Shown here one piece after another: positions 59,900-59,994 of a stretch of 59,994 nucleotides of DNA. Location: contig NZ_JACJIM010000013.1 in NCBI RefSeq assembly GCF_014138435.1, positions 1-59,994 of the forward strand. Reading direction: 5' to 3'. Origin of the DNA: Methylobacterium fujisawaense (GTDB lineage: Bacteria > Pseudomonadota > Alphaproteobacteria > Rhizobiales > Beijerinckiaceae). Numbering within the stretch: position 1 is the first letter of the stretch; the number at the start of each line of letters is the position of its first letter. The notes under the pieces were generated by a model. That model had not been told where the DNA came from. It made no database searches and was given only the letters and a program-made list of their open reading frames with translations. The position numbers and the translations under genes were made by a program.

Positions 59900-59994
59900 A
59901 GCGCCCGTAATCGGAGGCCAGGGCAACGATGGCCCGGGTCAGCGCATCCTCGTCGGCCGGCACGGTCGGCACGTAGCGCTGCGTGCCGCGGTAT
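59900..59994 (-). mobile_element. IS3-family OrfB fragment, inverted relative to window start
   Basis: The last 95 bases are the exact reverse complement of bases 1-95, encoding YRGTQRYVPTVPADEDALTRAIVALASDYGR on the minus strand. At 59899 the match ends abruptly and the portal sequence begins in the same frame. The rest of the element lies beyond the window. Confidence 0.9.

Overview
The window is high-GC DNA with dense, mostly overlapping operons, frequent GTG and TTG starts, an alphaproteobacterial-type SOS box (GTTC-N7-GTTC on one strand) and a DUF6894-like gene. This fits a Rhizobiales bacterium, most likely a Methylobacterium relative. The genus is an inference from gene content and style, not from a marker gene. 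No rRNA, tRNA or CRISPR array is seen.

Layout. (1) 1-813: 3' part of an IS3-family element cut by the window edge. (2) 1479-8094 (minus): dipeptide-type ABC transporter (binding protein, two permeases, fused double ATPase) in one operon with an amidase and an AtzH/HpxZ-like protein. (3) 8290-9554: broken fatty-acid desaturase tail followed by a MetX-like alpha/beta hydrolase. (4) 9602-15949: LysR regulator divergent from an operon of an SsuABC-type transporter, a PuuE-like deacetylase-fold hydrolase and an allophanate hydrolase. (5) 16202-23065: lone transposase OrfA-like gene, a large hairpin, then acetamidase/formamidase and a five-gene UrtABCDE-type urea/amide transporter (minus). (6) 23482-30018: M20 carbamoylase/allantoate amidohydrolase, dihydroorotase/hydantoinase-like enzyme, hydantoin/allantoin racemase-like enzyme, an AtzB/cytosine-deaminase-type amidohydrolase and an orphan dipeptide-type binding protein. 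(7) 30664-34779: flavin/2Fe-2S reductase, MOSC protein, RidA, MFS transporter and an XRE-cupin regulator. (8) 35120-39553: SDR with ArsR regulator, SulP transporter, DUF1348 protein with TetR regulator. (9) 39960-41066: cyanuric acid hydrolase/barbiturase (AtzD) family enzyme. (10) 41404-44468: LysR, frameshifted NmrA-like reductase, epoxide hydrolase. (11) 44737-51120: 2,127-residue autotransporter. (12) 51537-54913: GrpB-like protein, Zn-peptidase-like protein, SOS-controlled umuDC with an extra small gene. (13) 55038-57535: small hypothetical and secreted proteins among many hairpins. (14) 57810-59994: prophage remnant (coiled-coil membrane protein, holin, endolysin, dead portal gene) ending in an inverted fragment of the same IS element.

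Most of 1.5-41 kb points to one theme: import and stepwise hydrolysis of small nitrogen-rich amides, ureides and cyclic imides. There are four ABC transport modules or binding proteins and at least eight amide/ring hydrolases from the families used in cyanurate, barbiturate, hydantoin, allantoin/oxalurate and amide catabolism (AtzD, AtzE/HpxY, AtzH/HpxZ, AtzF, M20 carbamoylase, cyclic amidohydrolase, Asp/Glu-type racemase, acetamidase). No urea carboxylase, biuret hydrolase or AtzG is visible, so the order of steps and the real substrate are open. The 31-34 kb MOSC-reductase-RidA operon and the autotransporter with its lysine-rich insertion are the other items that stand out.

The window begins and ends with the same 95 bases in inverted orientation, so it looks like an assembly contig bounded by IS copies.
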